DNA of 64,000 bases from DATBSK01 sp964501785. GTDB lineage: Bacteria; Actinomycetota; Acidimicrobiia; IMCC26256; PALSA-555. The DNA lies in assembly GCA_964501785.1 (NCBI GenBank), contig CAZCUD010000006.1, positions 62,001-126,000 on the forward strand, written 5' to 3'. Positions within the stretch are counted from its first letter, which is position 1; every line of letters begins with the position of its first letter. Below are positions 35,815 through 45,003 of the stretch, piece by piece. The notes below the pieces were generated by a model that was not told where the DNA came from, did no database searches, and worked only from the letters and a program-made list of their open reading frames with translations. A program made the position numbers and the translations under genes.

Positions 35815-37923
35815 CTACTCGATCGTGATCTTGGGGAGGATGCGGCCGAGCCAGGCGGGGAACCACCAGTTCGCCCGGCCCAGGAGCTTCATCAGGCTCG
35901 GCACGAGCACCATCCGGACGATCGTCGAGTCGACCGCCACCGCGACCGCGAGGCCGAGGCCGAACATCTTCACCTCGGGGATCGGGTACGCGACGAAGCT
36001 CAAGAACACGACGATCATGATCAGCGCGGCCGAGGTGATGACGCGCGCCGTGTGCGACAGCCCGGCGACGATCGCGGTGCGGGTGTCTCCCGACCGGTCG
36101 TACTCCTCGCGGACCCTCGTGAGCAGGAACACCTGGTAGTCCATCGACAGCCCGAAGAGCACCGCGAACATCATCATCGGGACGAACGAGATGATCGGGA
36201 TCGTGCTCGAGAGGCCGAAGATCTCCTTGCCCCAGCCCCACTGGAACACCGCGACCGTGACCCCGTAGGCCGCGCCGACGGAGAGCAGGTTCATGACCGC
36301 TGCCGTCGCGGGGATGACGATCGAGTGGAACACCAGCATCAGCAACAAGAAGCTGAGCAGCACGACCGCACCGATGAAGTACGGGAGACGGTCGGCGATC
36401 CGGTCCCCGAGGTCGATGTACGCGGCGGTGACGCCACCGACGTAGGCCCGCGTGTCGGTCGAGCCCTCGAGCGCCTTCGGGATCACGTCCTCCCGCAGCG
36501 ATGACACGAGGTCCGACGTGGCCTGGGCATCGGGCGCGGTGGTGGGCTCGACGGTGATCACCGCGGTGTCGTCCGCCGTGTTGGTCTGCGCGGGCGCGAC
36601 CTGGGCCACGCCCGGCGCGTCCTTCAGCGCGTCCTCGAGCCCGGCGGGCACCGAGCCGCCCTCCGGGTAGGTGACGACCACGAGCAGCGGGCCGTTGGCA
36701 CCGGGGCCGAAGCCCTCGGCGATGCGGTCGAACGCGATGCGTTGCGTGCTCCCCGCGGGCGCGGTGCCGTCGTCGGACTGCCCGTAGCGGATGGAGAGGA
36801 ACGGTGCCGCGAGCGCGAGCAGGATCGCGACCGCGACGACGGCGAACGGGATCGGGTGCGCGCACACGAGGGTCGCCCAGCGCTCCCAGAAGCGCGAGTG
36901 CCCGGCATGCGCGCCGCTGCGACCGCGAGCGATGTGCTTCCCGGCGACCCCGAGCAGCGCAGGGAGCAGGGTCACCGCGGCGACCATCATCACCGCGACG
37001 ACGATCGCGGCGGCGAAGCCCAGGATCGCGACGTAGGGGATGCCGGAGATGAGCAGGCCGCAGATGGCGATGACCACCGTCGTGCCCGCGAACAGCACGG
37101 CCTGGCCCGCGGTCGCGACGGAGCGCCCGATCGACGCTTGCACGTCCATCCCCTGCGCGAGGTTCTCGCGGTGGCGGGTGACGATGAACAACGAGTAGTC
37201 GATGCCGACTCCGAGTCCGATCATCGTGCCGAGCTCGGGGGCCGCGGTCCCGACGTCGATCACCGAAGCGAGCAGCGTGATCAGCGAGAGCCCGATCGCG
37301 AGCCCGATCAGCGCGGTGAAGATCGGCATGCCGGCCGCGATCAGCGATCCGAACGCGAACACGAGGATCACGATCGCGACGAGCAGCCCGATCTGGTCCG
37401 ACGCCGAGCTGGCCGGCGCCTCCGCGAAGTCGACGAGCGGTCCGCCGAACGCGACCTCGATCCCGGCCTTCTCCGCGGGCTCCGTCGCCGCCTGCACGTC
37501 GTCGAACGCCTCGACGCCGAGCTGTTGGACCTGCTCGCGGTACTGGAGCGATGCGATCGCGGTGTCGCCGCTGGGCGCCGGCACCGGTCCGACGACCTGG
37601 GGCTTCTGGGGCAGTGCCTTCAGGTTGTCGATCGACTCCGCGATCGCGGCCTCGGATGCGCTCGATCCGAGCGTGCCGTCGGCGGCGTGGAACACGACCG
37701 TCGCGCTCCCGCCCGCCTGCTGTGGGAACCGCTCCTCGAGGAGGTCGACCGCCTCTTGCGACTGGGCGCCGGGGATCCGGAAGTTGTCGAACGTGTGGCC
37801 ACCGCTGGCCCGGGCGATGACGACGATCAGGATCGCCACCACGACCCAGGCCCCGATCACCCACCAGTGCCGTCGAGCCGTGAACCGTCCGAGGCGGTCG
37901 AGGAGGGCTGCCACCGGGCGCAA
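35815..37923 (-). CDS. MMPL/RND-family membrane exporter
   Basis: This 702-residue inner-membrane transporter has about twelve segments and two large outward loops, the RND/MMPL layout that moves lipids, siderophores or drugs using the proton gradient. Two Asp-Tyr pairs typical of MMPL proton relays are seen: LGVGIDYSLFIVTRHREN in the first half and LFGLSMDYQVFLLTRVREEY in the second. Length is normal for the shorter MMPL class (about 700-750). The start is GTG at 37923. It converges with the acyl-CoA dehydrogenase, 15 bases away. The cargo is unknown. Confidence 0.93.
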   Translation of the reverse strand: MRPVAALLDRLGRFTARRHWWVIGAWVVVAILIVVIARASGGHTFDNFRIPGAQSQEAVDLLEERFPQQAGGSATVVFHAADGTLGSSASEAAIAESIDNLKALPQKPQVVGPVPAPSGDTAIASLQYREQVQQLGVEAFDDVQAATEPAEKAGIEVAFGGPLVDFAEAPASSASDQIGLLVAIVILVFAFGSLIAAGMPIFTALIGLAIGLSLITLLASVIDVGTAAPELGTMIGLGVGIDYSLFIVTRHRENLAQGMDVQASIGRSVATAGQAVLFAGTTVVIAICGLLISGIPYVAILGFAAAIVVAVMMVAAVTLLPALLGVAGKHIARGRSGAHAGHSRFWERWATLVCAHPIPFAVVAVAILLALAAPFLSIRYGQSDDGTAPAGSTQRIAFDRIAEGFGPGANGPLLVVVTYPEGGSVPAGLEDALKDAPGVAQVAPAQTNTADDTAVITVEPTTAPDAQATSDLVSSLREDVIPKALEGSTDTRAYVGGVTAAYIDLGDRIADRLPYFIGAVVLLSFLLLMLVFHSIVIPATAAVMNLLSVGAAYGVTVAVFQWGWGKEIFGLSSTIPIISFVPMMMFAVLFGLSMDYQVFLLTRVREEYDRSGDTRTAIVAGLSHTARVITSAALIMIVVFLSFVAYPIPEVKMFGLGLAVAVAVDSTIVRMVLVPSLMKLLGRANWWFPAWLGRILPKITIE

Positions 37924-37949
37924 CCGTACGCGCGTGCGACCATTGAGAG

Positions 37950-38714
37950 GTGGACGTTCGCACGCGCGCCGAGGGCGACTCCGGGATCGAGATGGTCGAC
38001 TGCCCGGCGGGCGGTCGACGCGTCACCGCGAAGCGCCGGGTGCGCCTCGGCGACGTCACCCCGTCCGGTCGCCTGCGCCTCGACGCCCTGGCCCGGTACC
38101 TCCAGGACGTGGCGGCCGACGACGTCGACGAGGCCGGGATCCCCGGCGCGTGGGTGCTGCGTCGCGTCGCCCTGCGCGTCGGTCGGCTGCCGAGCTTCCG
38201 CGACGACGTCGAGCTGACGACGTTCTGCTCCGGCACCGGCGCGCGCTGGGCCGAGCGTCGTACGACCCTGTCATGCGGCGGCGAGGTCTCGGTCGAGTCG
38301 GTCGCGCTCTGGGTGTACGTCGACGCGCAGGGGCGTCCCGCGCCGCTCGAGGAGTGGTTCTTCGACCTCTACGGCAGCGCGGCCGACGGACGACGGGTCG
38401 GGCAACGGCTGAAGCTCGCGCCCCCGCCCGCCGACGCCTCTCGGCGACCATGGGTCGTGCGGCGCACCGACCTCGACGTCCTCGGTCACGTGAACAACGC
38501 GATCGCGTGGGCTGTCGTCGAGGAAGAGCTGACGCGTGGCGAGCCGCTCGGGGGTGACGGCCGCATCGCGACGGCCGAGCTCGAGTACCGCGCCGCGATC
38601 GACGAGGGCGACGGCTGCGAGGTGCGTCGATCACCCGTCGACGGCGGCTTCGCGTGCTGGGTCACCGTCGGGGACGACGTGCGGGTCGCGGCCCGGGTCC
38701 AGGGCACGGCGTAG
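37950..38714 (+). CDS. Acyl-ACP thioesterase (FatA-like)
   Basis: This 254-residue double-hotdog enzyme would hydrolyse acyl-ACP (or acyl-CoA), ending fatty acid synthesis. The first hotdog begins with RRVRLGDVTPSGRLRLDALA, with the block YLQDVAADDVDEAG, and the second with RRTDLDVLGHVNNAIAWAVV, where the Asn/His-type catalytic residues lie. Plant-type FatA/B enzymes share this layout. The start is GTG at 37950, divergent from the MMPL gene. It may provide an acyl group for the glycolipid-like set downstream, but this is only inferred from position. Confidence 0.85.
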   Translation: MDVRTRAEGDSGIEMVDCPAGGRRVTAKRRVRLGDVTPSGRLRLDALARYLQDVAADDVDEAGIPGAWVLRRVALRVGRLPSFRDDVELTTFCSGTGARWAERRTTLSCGGEVSVESVALWVYVDAQGRPAPLEEWFFDLYGSAADGRRVGQRLKLAPPPADASRRPWVVRRTDLDVLGHVNNAIAWAVVEEELTRGEPLGGDGRIATAELEYRAAIDEGDGCEVRRSPVDGGFACWVTVGDDVRVAARVQGTA

Positions 38715-38724
38715 GCTCGCGTCC

Positions 38725-39729
38725 TTGGCAGATCAGGGGGCATTCCGCGGGCGGCGGTGCCTGGTCACCGGTGGCCTGGGGTTCATCGGCTCCAACCTCG
38801 CCCTGCGCTTGGCCCGCGAGGGCGCCGACGTGACGGTGGTCGACGCGCTCCACCCACGCCACGGCGGCAACCCGGTCAACCTCCGCGACGGCGCGGGCCC
38901 CGAGCACGTCGAGGCGATCCGGGTGATCGAGGGCGATCTCGGCGATGCGGAGCCGCTCGCGGCCGCGGCCGCGGCCGACGTCGTGTTCAACCTCGCCGGT
39001 CAGGTGAGCCACGTCGACTCGATGGCGGCGCCCCTGTTCGACCTCGACGTCAACACGCGCAGCCACGTCGCGCTGCTCGAGGGGCTGCGTCGCGACAACC
39101 CGAGTGCCGCCGTCGTCTTCACGTCGACCCGACAGCTGTTCGGCAAGCCCCGCTACCTGCCGGTCGACGAGGATCACCCGGTGGCACCGGTCGACGTCAA
39201 CGGGATCACCAAGCACGCGACGGAGCAGTTCCACCTCCTCTACGGCGAGACCTACGGGTTGCGGTGCTCGGTGGTTCGACTCACGAACGTGTACGGCCCG
39301 CGCCAGCGGCTGCGCGACGACTTCCAGGGGTTCCTCCCGATCTTCATCCGGCGCGCGCTGGCGGGGGAGACGCTGCGCGTCTTCGGCGACGGCGAGCAGC
39401 GGCGTGACTGCCTCTACGTCGACGACGTCGTCGACTGCCTCGTGCGGGTCGCCGACGCGCGCGACGCGGCCGGCGAGGTCTTCAACGTCGGCAACGACGA
39501 GCATCTCTCGTTGCGCGAGATCGCCGAGGCCGTCGTCACCGCCGCGGGGTCGGGCACCGTCGAGTTCGCCGAATGGCCCGCCGACCGGGACTCGATCGAC
39601 ATCGGTTCGTACTTCGGCGACTCCTCCAAGGCGAAGCGCACGCTCGATTGGCAGCCCGAGACGCGCTTCGCCCAGGGGATCGCGATGACGATGGAGTTCT
39701 ACCGGCGTCACCGCGAGTGGTACCTGTAG
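38725..39729 (+). CDS. NAD-dependent nucleotide-sugar epimerase/dehydratase
   Basis: This enzyme of about 334 residues is of the extended SDR type. The cofactor site is CLVTGGLGFIGSNLALRLAR, and VVFNLAGQVSHVDSM and FTSTRQLFG follow. The region corresponding to YxxxK reads VDVNGITKHATEQFHLLYG, with Asn in place of the catalytic Tyr, as in a subset of epimerases. NDP-sugar features are VYGPRQRLRDDFQGF and EVFNVGNDEHLSLREI. The start is taken as TTG 38725. It begins a four-gene sugar set, overlapping the aminotransferase start. Confidence 0.85.
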   Translation: MADQGAFRGRRCLVTGGLGFIGSNLALRLAREGADVTVVDALHPRHGGNPVNLRDGAGPEHVEAIRVIEGDLGDAEPLAAAAAADVVFNLAGQVSHVDSMAAPLFDLDVNTRSHVALLEGLRRDNPSAAVVFTSTRQLFGKPRYLPVDEDHPVAPVDVNGITKHATEQFHLLYGETYGLRCSVVRLTNVYGPRQRLRDDFQGFLPIFIRRALAGETLRVFGDGEQRRDCLYVDDVVDCLVRVADARDAAGEVFNVGNDEHLSLREIAEAVVTAAGSGTVEFAEWPADRDSIDIGSYFGDSSKAKRTLDWQPETRFAQGIAMTMEFYRRHREWYL

Positions 39730-40781
39730 ACGCCGGCGCGGGGCGCGCCTCGGCTCGCCTCCCGGTGGTGGATCTCGCGCGTCGGGTCGAAGCCCTCGAG
39801 CCCGACCTCACCGACGCGATCGGCCGGGTCCTTCGGTCCGGTCGACTCCTGCTCGGGCCCGAGACCGACGCGCTCGAGCAGGAGCTGGCGGCCCACGCCG
39901 GTCGCCGGCACGCGGTCACCCTCGCGTCCGGCACCGAGGCGCTGCGACTCGCACTGGTCGCGCTCGGCGTCGGCGATGGCGACGAGGTGATCGTGCCCGC
40001 GCTGACGGCGGTGCCGACCGCCGCCGCGGTGTGCGCGACGGGCGCGATCCCCGTCCCGGTCGACGTCGATGCGGCCACCGCCACGATCTCGGTCGATGCG
40101 GCCCGCGCCGCCGTCACCGAGCGGACGCGGGCGGTGATCCCGGTCCACCTGTACGGGCGCCCGTCGGCGTTGCCCGATCTCGGCGTGCCGATCGTGGAGG
40201 ATGCCGCGCAGGCGCACGGGGCGCTCGATCCGCGCGCACCGAGCGCGGCCGCGGCGTACAGCTTCTATCCGACGAAGAACCTCGGAGGCGTCGGCGACGG
40301 GGGTGCCGTCGTCACCGACGACGACGCGATCGCAGCCGACGTCCGACTCCGTCGCACCCACGGGATGCGAACGCAGTACGAGCACGTCGTGGTCGCCGGC
40401 AACTCGCGCCTGTCCGAGCTCGAGGCGGCCGCGCTGCGGGTCGGTCTCGTTCGGCTCGACGCGCAGAACGCGCGCCGGCGCGAGATCGCACGGCGCTATC
40501 GGGAGGCGGCGCCCGACCTTCGCTGGCAGGCGCCCGAAGGGCACCACGTGTACCACCTGTGCGTGGTGCGGGTGGACGATCGCGAGTCGTTCCGAGCGGC
40601 GCTGCCGTTCGACACCGCGGTGCACTACCCGAGGGCGCTGACGCAGCAGCCGGCGTTCGAGCGCTTCACCCGGACGCCGTGTCCCGACGCCGAGCGGTGG
40701 GCCGCCGAGTGCGTATCGTTGCCGTGCTTCCCCGAGATGACCGACGACGAGATCGAGGCTGTGTGTCGCGCGCTCCGATGA
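39717..40781 (+). CDS. DegT/DnrJ/EryC1-family PLP aminotransferase
   Basis: This enzyme of about 354 residues adds an amino group to a keto-sugar, making an amino sugar nucleotide. The PLP region is LASGTEALRLALVALGVG, and the PLP-binding lysine is in YSFYPTKNLGGVGDGGAVV. VEDAAQAHGA supplies the aspartate. The start is uncertain: GTG at 39717 overlaps the epimerase gene, and GTG at 39765 gives a more typical N-terminus (VDLARRVEALEPDL). Its stop overlaps the GT2 start (ATGA). Together with the epimerase it probably makes one sugar. Confidence 0.88.
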   Translation: MVPVDAGAGRASARLPVVDLARRVEALEPDLTDAIGRVLRSGRLLLGPETDALEQELAAHAGRRHAVTLASGTEALRLALVALGVGDGDEVIVPALTAVPTAAAVCATGAIPVPVDVDAATATISVDAARAAVTERTRAVIPVHLYGRPSALPDLGVPIVEDAAQAHGALDPRAPSAAAAYSFYPTKNLGGVGDGGAVVTDDDAIAADVRLRRTHGMRTQYEHVVVAGNSRLSELEAAALRVGLVRLDAQNARRREIARRYREAAPDLRWQAPEGHHVYHLCVVRVDDRESFRAALPFDTAVHYPRALTQQPAFERFTRTPCPDAERWAAECVSLPCFPEMTDDEIEAVCRALR

Positions 40782-41506
40782 ACGAGCCCGTCAACCCGGC
40801 AGTGCGGTCGATCTCGGCGTTCTTCCCTTGCTACAACGACGAGGCGACCATCGGCCGGATGGTCGACGCCGCGGCCAAGACCATCGACGAGTGCAACGTC
40901 GACGGCGAGGTCATCGTCATCAACGACGGCTCGAGCGACGGCTCGGCGGAGGTGCTCGCCGAGCTCGCGCGCACGGAGCCGCGACTGCGGATCGTCACCC
41001 ACGACGCGAACCGGGGCTACGGCGGCGCGCTGCTGTCGGGGTTCGAGGCCGCGACCCGGGAATGGGTCTTCTACACCGACGGAGACGCCCAGTTCGATCC
41101 CACCGAGCTCGCGGACCTGGTCGCCGCGGCGCGTGACGACGTGGACGTCGTGCAGGGCTACAAGATGAGTCGAGCCGACAACGTGGCTCGCCGGGTCATC
41201 GGGCGCGTGTACCACCGGTTCGTCGCCTTCGCGTTCCGGCTGAAGATCCGCGACACCGACTGCGACTTCCGTCTGATGCGAAAGAGCAAGCTCGACGAGA
41301 TCACGCTCGTGCACACGACCGGCGTGATCTGCGTCGAGCTGGTGCGCAAGCTGCAGGACGCCGGCGCCCGATTCGTCGAGGTGCCGGTGCACCACTACCC
41401 CCGCGAGCACGGTCAGTCGCAGTTCTTCCGCTTCTCGAGCGTCGCTCGTTCGCTGCGCGACCTCGTCGGCCTCTGGTGGACCGAGGTCGTCCGCCGCCGG
41501 CCCTGA
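40778..41506 (+). CDS. Glycosyltransferase family 2 (DPM1/polyprenyl-phosphate type)
   Basis: This 242-residue cytoplasmic or membrane-associated enzyme transfers a sugar from a nucleotide donor, possibly to a lipid carrier. The start ISAFFPCYNDEATIGRMVDA and EVIVINDGSSDGS are GT2 hallmarks, and the metal-binding acidic motif appears in YTDGDAQFDPTEL. HYPREHGQSQFF matches dolichol-phosphate mannosyltransferase-like enzymes. It has no membrane anchor. The ATG overlaps the aminotransferase stop. It ends the sugar operon, with a 52-base palindrome 51 bases downstream. Confidence 0.9.
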   Translation: MNEPVNPAVRSISAFFPCYNDEATIGRMVDAAAKTIDECNVDGEVIVINDGSSDGSAEVLAELARTEPRLRIVTHDANRGYGGALLSGFEAATREWVFYTDGDAQFDPTELADLVAAARDDVDVVQGYKMSRADNVARRVIGRVYHRFVAFAFRLKIRDTDCDFRLMRKSKLDEITLVHTTGVICVELVRKLQDAGARFVEVPVHHYPREHGQSQFFRFSSVARSLRDLVGLWWTEVVRRRP

Positions 41507-41557
41507 CGATCCCGGCCCGGGCGATCACCTGCCCGATCCCGTCGTCGCCCCGCTCGG

Positions 41558-41609
41558 GCGCGTCGGAAGACTCAGCCACATCTGTTGTCGCTGAGTCTTC
41601 CGACGTCGC
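41558..41609 (+). repeat. 52-base palindromic element, copy A3
   Basis: This is the cleanest copy: the 16-bp arms CGTCGGAAGACTCAGC and GCTGAGTCTTCCGACG are perfectly complementary. It lies between the GT2 gene and the convergent methyltransferase gene, 51 and 25 bases from their stops. In the shared frame it reads ASEDSATSVVAESSDVA. It may serve as a two-way terminator. Confidence 0.88.
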
Positions 41610-41634
41610 AAGCGGAGGGCGCCGGCAGCTCGGA

Positions 41635-42366
41635 TCAGGCGGGCTTGCTCGCCACGACGATCGCCGACGTCCCGAACGGGAGGCGACCGCGGTGGAGCCA
41701 ACGACGCTCCAGGCGCGCGAGCGGCGCGAAGACGCGGTCGAGGGTTCGCTTCTCCACGTCGGAGCCGGTCTCGGTCGGTGGCCGATCCCGGACGCGGTCG
41801 ACGAGCGACAGCGCGTACGCGGGCGGAGCGAGGAACGCGTACGCATACGCGGTGCGCTCGACGCGCAGGCCGACGCCCTCGGCAAGCCCGGCGAGGTCGC
41901 GGCGTCGGTAGCGGTGCAGCGAGTGCACGGTCTTGTCGTGTGCCCGTCGGAGCGAGTCGAACGCGGGTTCGAAGAGCAGGAGCACGCCACCGGGGCGCAC
42001 GACGCGCGCGAGTTCGCGCACCGCTGCGGCGTCGTCGGGGACGCAGGTGACGACCGTGATCTCGACCACGACGTCGAACGACTCGTCGGCGAACGGCAGC
42101 GCGTCGATGGACGCCCGCACGGGCGTCAGGGTCGGACGACGGTCGCGCACGAACTCGAGGGCCTCGGGCGCGAGGTCGACGCCGGTGACCCGCCCGTGCT
42201 CGGAGAGCCAGGCGCCGTTGCCCCCCGGTCCGCATCCCGCGTCGAGGATCCGCTGCCCGCGGCCCAGCCACGAGGCGAGGAGGTCGCCCACCAGCCCTCG
42301 CGTGTTGCGATACCACCAGTGGTCGTCCTCGGCGGCGGCGATCCGCGCGTACTCGTCGTGCTCCAC
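41635..42366 (-). CDS. SAM-dependent methyltransferase
   Basis: This 243-residue class I methyltransferase has the SAM-binding motif ILDAGCGPGGNGAWLSEHG, with the acidic residue in VTGVDLAPEALEF, and the later VVRPGGVLLLFEP. The N-terminal MEHDEYARIAAAEDDHWWY resembles enzymes that methylate sugars or small ring substrates in glycan clusters. It faces the GT2 gene across the A3 element and may methylate the glycan made by the sugar set, although it is on the other strand. The start is GTG at 42366. Confidence 0.88.
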   Translation of the reverse strand: MEHDEYARIAAAEDDHWWYRNTRGLVGDLLASWLGRGQRILDAGCGPGGNGAWLSEHGRVTGVDLAPEALEFVRDRRPTLTPVRASIDALPFADESFDVVVEITVVTCVPDDAAAVRELARVVRPGGVLLLFEPAFDSLRRAHDKTVHSLHRYRRRDLAGLAEGVGLRVERTAYAYAFLAPPAYALSLVDRVRDRPPTETGSDVEKRTLDRVFAPLARLERRWLHRGRLPFGTSAIVVASKPA

Positions 42367-42437
42367 AGGTCGGCGACGCTAGTGACCGCGGTGCGCACGA
42401 GCCGCGCCGGGCCGGCACCAAGGACCAGAATGCGGCG

Positions 42438-43208
42438 GTGACCGCACAGACGAAGGACTTCGACGGCAAGGTCGCCCTGATCACGGGCGGCGCATCGGGA
42501 TTGGGTCGTGCCTCGGCCCGGCTGCTCGCCGAGCGTGGCGCGCGCGTGGTGATCGCAGATCTGAACGACGACGCCGGCGCGGCGACCGTCGCCGACTGCG
42601 AGGCCGCGGGGAGCGAGGCGACCTACGTCCGCACCGACGTGACCCAGGACGAACAGGTGGCCGCCGCGGTGGCGACGGCCGTCGACGCCTGGGGCAGCCT
42701 CGATGTCGCGATCAACAACGCGGGCATCAACGGCCCGACGAAGTTCGTCGCCGACTACACGCCCGAGGAGTGGGACCAGGTCATCGCGGTCAACCTCAAC
42801 GGCATCTTCCACGGCATCCGGCACGAGGTGCCGCAGATGGTGAAGCAAGGTGGCGGCGCGATCGTCAACACGTCGTCCGGCGCGGGGCTCGTGGGCTTCC
42901 CGATGCTCCCGGCCTACGTGGCGAGCAAGCACGCGGTGCTCGGGCTGACGAAGGCCGCGGCGCTCGCCTACGTGCGCGATGGCGTGCGGATCAACGCGGT
43001 GTGCCCGGGCAGCACGCGCACGCCGCTGCTCGAGGGCTTCATGGCCCAGAGTCCCGAGATCGAGAAGGCGATCGCGCAGTCGGCTCCGATCGGTCGGCTC
43101 GCGGCACCCGAGGAGATCGCCGAGGCGATGGTCTGGCTGTGCTCGGACGCGGCCTCGTTCGTCATCGGCCACGCCTTCGCCGTCGACGGTGGCGCGGTGA
43201 TCATGTGA
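42438..43208 (+). CDS. Short-chain dehydrogenase/reductase (glucose dehydrogenase-like)
   Basis: This 256-residue classical SDR has the NAD(P) motif ALITGGASGLGRASARLLAE, NNAGINGPTKF, the catalytic serine in VNTSSGAGLVGF and the YxxxK pair in AYVASKHAVLG. The C-terminus VDGGAVIM is typical of the family. The start is GTG at 42438. A short gap separates it from the convergent dioxygenase. It could oxidise an alcohol, sterol or sugar. Specificity is unknown. Confidence 0.9.
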   Translation: MTAQTKDFDGKVALITGGASGLGRASARLLAERGARVVIADLNDDAGAATVADCEAAGSEATYVRTDVTQDEQVAAAVATAVDAWGSLDVAINNAGINGPTKFVADYTPEEWDQVIAVNLNGIFHGIRHEVPQMVKQGGGAIVNTSSGAGLVGFPMLPAYVASKHAVLGLTKAAALAYVRDGVRINAVCPGSTRTPLLEGFMAQSPEIEKAIAQSAPIGRLAAPEEIAEAMVWLCSDAASFVIGHAFAVDGGAVIM

Positions 43209-43245
43209 CGGCCTCGACCGTCGAGCGCACGAACGTCAGGCGTCG

Positions 43246-44085
43246 CTAGATCGCGTCCCAGACCATCCGGTCGTGCGACTCGGGGTCCCCGTCGGGTGCA
43301 GGGCCGAGCATCTCGGCGGGATCGTGCTTGTCGATGTGACCGATGAGCCCGCGGTAGATGCCGTAGCCGCACAGCTCGCGCAGGCGCGGCGAGAAGCGAC
43401 GCGCGACCTCGCGGGGGATGCCGAGCTGCTGGTTCTCCTGCTGGCGGATGTACCCGGCGCAGTAGTTCATCGCGACGCCCAGCCGGCGCTCGTCGGTGGT
43501 GTTGGCACCGCCGCCGTGCCAGAGGCTGCCGTGCCACACGAGGACGCTGCCCGCCGGCATCTCGGCGGGGATCGAGTCGTAGGTCGTCGCGGCCGTCGGG
43601 TCGTAGTCGGGGGAGTGGTCGGCGAGGTGTGACCCCGGGACCACGCGGGTCGCGCCGTTGGCCTCGGTGAAGTCGGTGAGCGCCCACATCGAGTTGCAGA
43701 CGGTGGGCGCATGCGGCTTCGTGAGCGGGATCAGCTGGTCATCGGCGTGGATCGGCTGCGCGGTCTCACCGGGCAGGATCGCGATCGACGACAACGACGA
43801 CACCAGGCACCCGCGATCGAGGACCCGTTCGACGATCGGGAGCACGTGCTCGTGCACCGGGATCGCCTCGTAGAGGCGACCGAGGGCGAGGAGGTTGTAG
43901 ATGCGGACGGTGCGCGCACCCTCGAAGGAGTTGGTCGCGGGGACGATCCCGAAGAGGTCCTCGAGCCGACGGAGGTCGGTACCGAGATCGTCCACGAGCG
44001 CGGGGTCGATCGCGTCGGGCACGATCGTGTAGCCGTCGCGTGCGATGGCCGCGACGTGCGCGTCGAGCGCGTCGCCGTCGAGCAC
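43246..44085 (-). CDS. Phytanoyl-CoA dioxygenase-family oxygenase
   Basis: This 279-residue Fe(II)/2-oxoglutarate-dependent hydroxylase is of the PhyH type. The iron ligands are in QPIHADDQLI (HxD) and the distal histidine region in LWHGGGANTTDERR, whose arginine would bind 2-oxoglutarate. The N-terminal half contains RDGYTIVPDAIDPALV. The start is GTG at 44085, since the longer frame runs into the divergent carbonic-anhydrase-like gene. It may hydroxylate a fatty acyl or another small molecule. Confidence 0.85.
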   Translation of the reverse strand: MLDGDALDAHVAAIARDGYTIVPDAIDPALVDDLGTDLRRLEDLFGIVPATNSFEGARTVRIYNLLALGRLYEAIPVHEHVLPIVERVLDRGCLVSSLSSIAILPGETAQPIHADDQLIPLTKPHAPTVCNSMWALTDFTEANGATRVVPGSHLADHSPDYDPTAATTYDSIPAEMPAGSVLVWHGSLWHGGGANTTDERRLGVAMNYCAGYIRQQENQQLGIPREVARRFSPRLRELCGYGIYRGLIGHIDKHDPAEMLGPAPDGDPESHDRMVWDAI

Positions 44086-44109
44086 CTGCGAAGGGTACCG
44101 TCGGGTCCC

Positions 44110-44628
44110 ATGGCGGTCTACGCGCTCGGTGACGTCGAGCCGGTCATCCATCCCGACGCCTTCGTGCACCCCGACGCCACCGTGATCGGCAACGTCACCA
44201 TCGGCGAGGGCTCGACGATCTGGCCCCAGACCGTGCTGCGCGGCGACTACGGGTTCATCGAGATCGGTGCCCGCACGTCGATCCAGGACGGGACGGTCGT
44301 CCACTGCACCCAGGAGCTGCCCACGATCGTCGGCGACGACTGCGTGGTCGGCCACCTCGCGCACCTCGAGTGCTGCGTGATCGAGGACGGTTCGTTGGTC
44401 GGGTCCAACTCGGTCGTGCTGCACCGTGCCGTGGTGCGAGCGGGGGCGCTCGTCGGAGGCAGTGCGTTCGTGCCCAACGACATGGAGGTGCCCTCGGGTG
44501 CGATGGCGCTCGGCGTGCCCGCGAAGGTGAAGCCCGACGCGGTGCCGGCCGGGATGATCACGCGCCTCGCGCAGGGCTACGTGGCCAACGGCCGTCGCTA
44601 CCGGGCCGAGCTCCGGCGACTCGACTGA
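44110..44628 (+). CDS. Gamma-class carbonic anhydrase-like hexapeptide protein
   Basis: This 172-residue left-handed beta-helix protein has hexapeptide turns from residue 18 onward. RGDYGFIEIGARTSIQDGT contains the conserved Arg-Asp, and three histidines that could bind zinc lie in VVHCTQELP, VVGHLAHLEC and nearby. This matches the YrdA/PaaY gamma-carbonic anhydrase family, which hydrates CO2 or works as a thioesterase-linked protein. The ATG at 44110 is divergent from the dioxygenase (24-base gap). True anhydrase activity is not proven by sequence alone. Confidence 0.87.
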   Translation: MAVYALGDVEPVIHPDAFVHPDATVIGNVTIGEGSTIWPQTVLRGDYGFIEIGARTSIQDGTVVHCTQELPTIVGDDCVVGHLAHLECCVIEDGSLVGSNSVVLHRAVVRAGALVGGSAFVPNDMEVPSGAMALGVPAKVKPDAVPAGMITRLAQGYVANGRRYRAELRRLD

Positions 44629-44634
44629 CGCGGC

Positions 44635-45003
44635 TCAGCCCTTGACGTAGGCGAGCTTCTCGGCGACGAGCCCGTCGCGCACGGTGAGCACGTCGACGCC
44701 CTTGATCCGTCCGTCGGTGCCGTCGGCCTCGGTCCAGGTGTAGATCCAGCGCACGACGCACCGGTCGCCGGCGACGATCACGTCCTCGGCATCGAAGTGG
44801 GCCGTGGGCGACGCCGTGAAGAACGCCTCCCAGGCCGCGCGCACGGCGGCGGCGCCCTCGTGGCGCTCCCCGGCCGGCGGGCTCGTGCTCTCGAACACCG
44901 CGTCGTCGGTCATGCACCGCATCACCGCGTCGACGTCGTGGGAGTTGAACGCCCGGTTGAACGCCTCCACCGCGGCGAGCGTGCCGGTGTCCGCATCGGT
45001 CAT
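44635..45003 (-). CDS. SnoaL/NTF2-like protein
   Basis: This 122-residue NTF2-fold protein starts AAVEAFNRAFNSHDVDAVMR. It is the size of ketosteroid isomerase or polyketide-cyclase-like enzymes, or of small ligand-binding proteins. DAEDVIVAGDRCVVRWIYTW is the usual central strand. Its ATG overlaps the stop of the CDF gene (ATGA), so the two are co-translated. No catalytic residue can be assigned. The family is clear, the function is not. Confidence 0.8.
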   Translation of the reverse strand: MTDADTGTLAAVEAFNRAFNSHDVDAVMRCMTDDAVFESTSPPAGERHEGAAAVRAAWEAFFTASPTAHFDAEDVIVAGDRCVVRWIYTWTEADGTDGRIKGVDVLTVRDGLVAEKLAYVKG

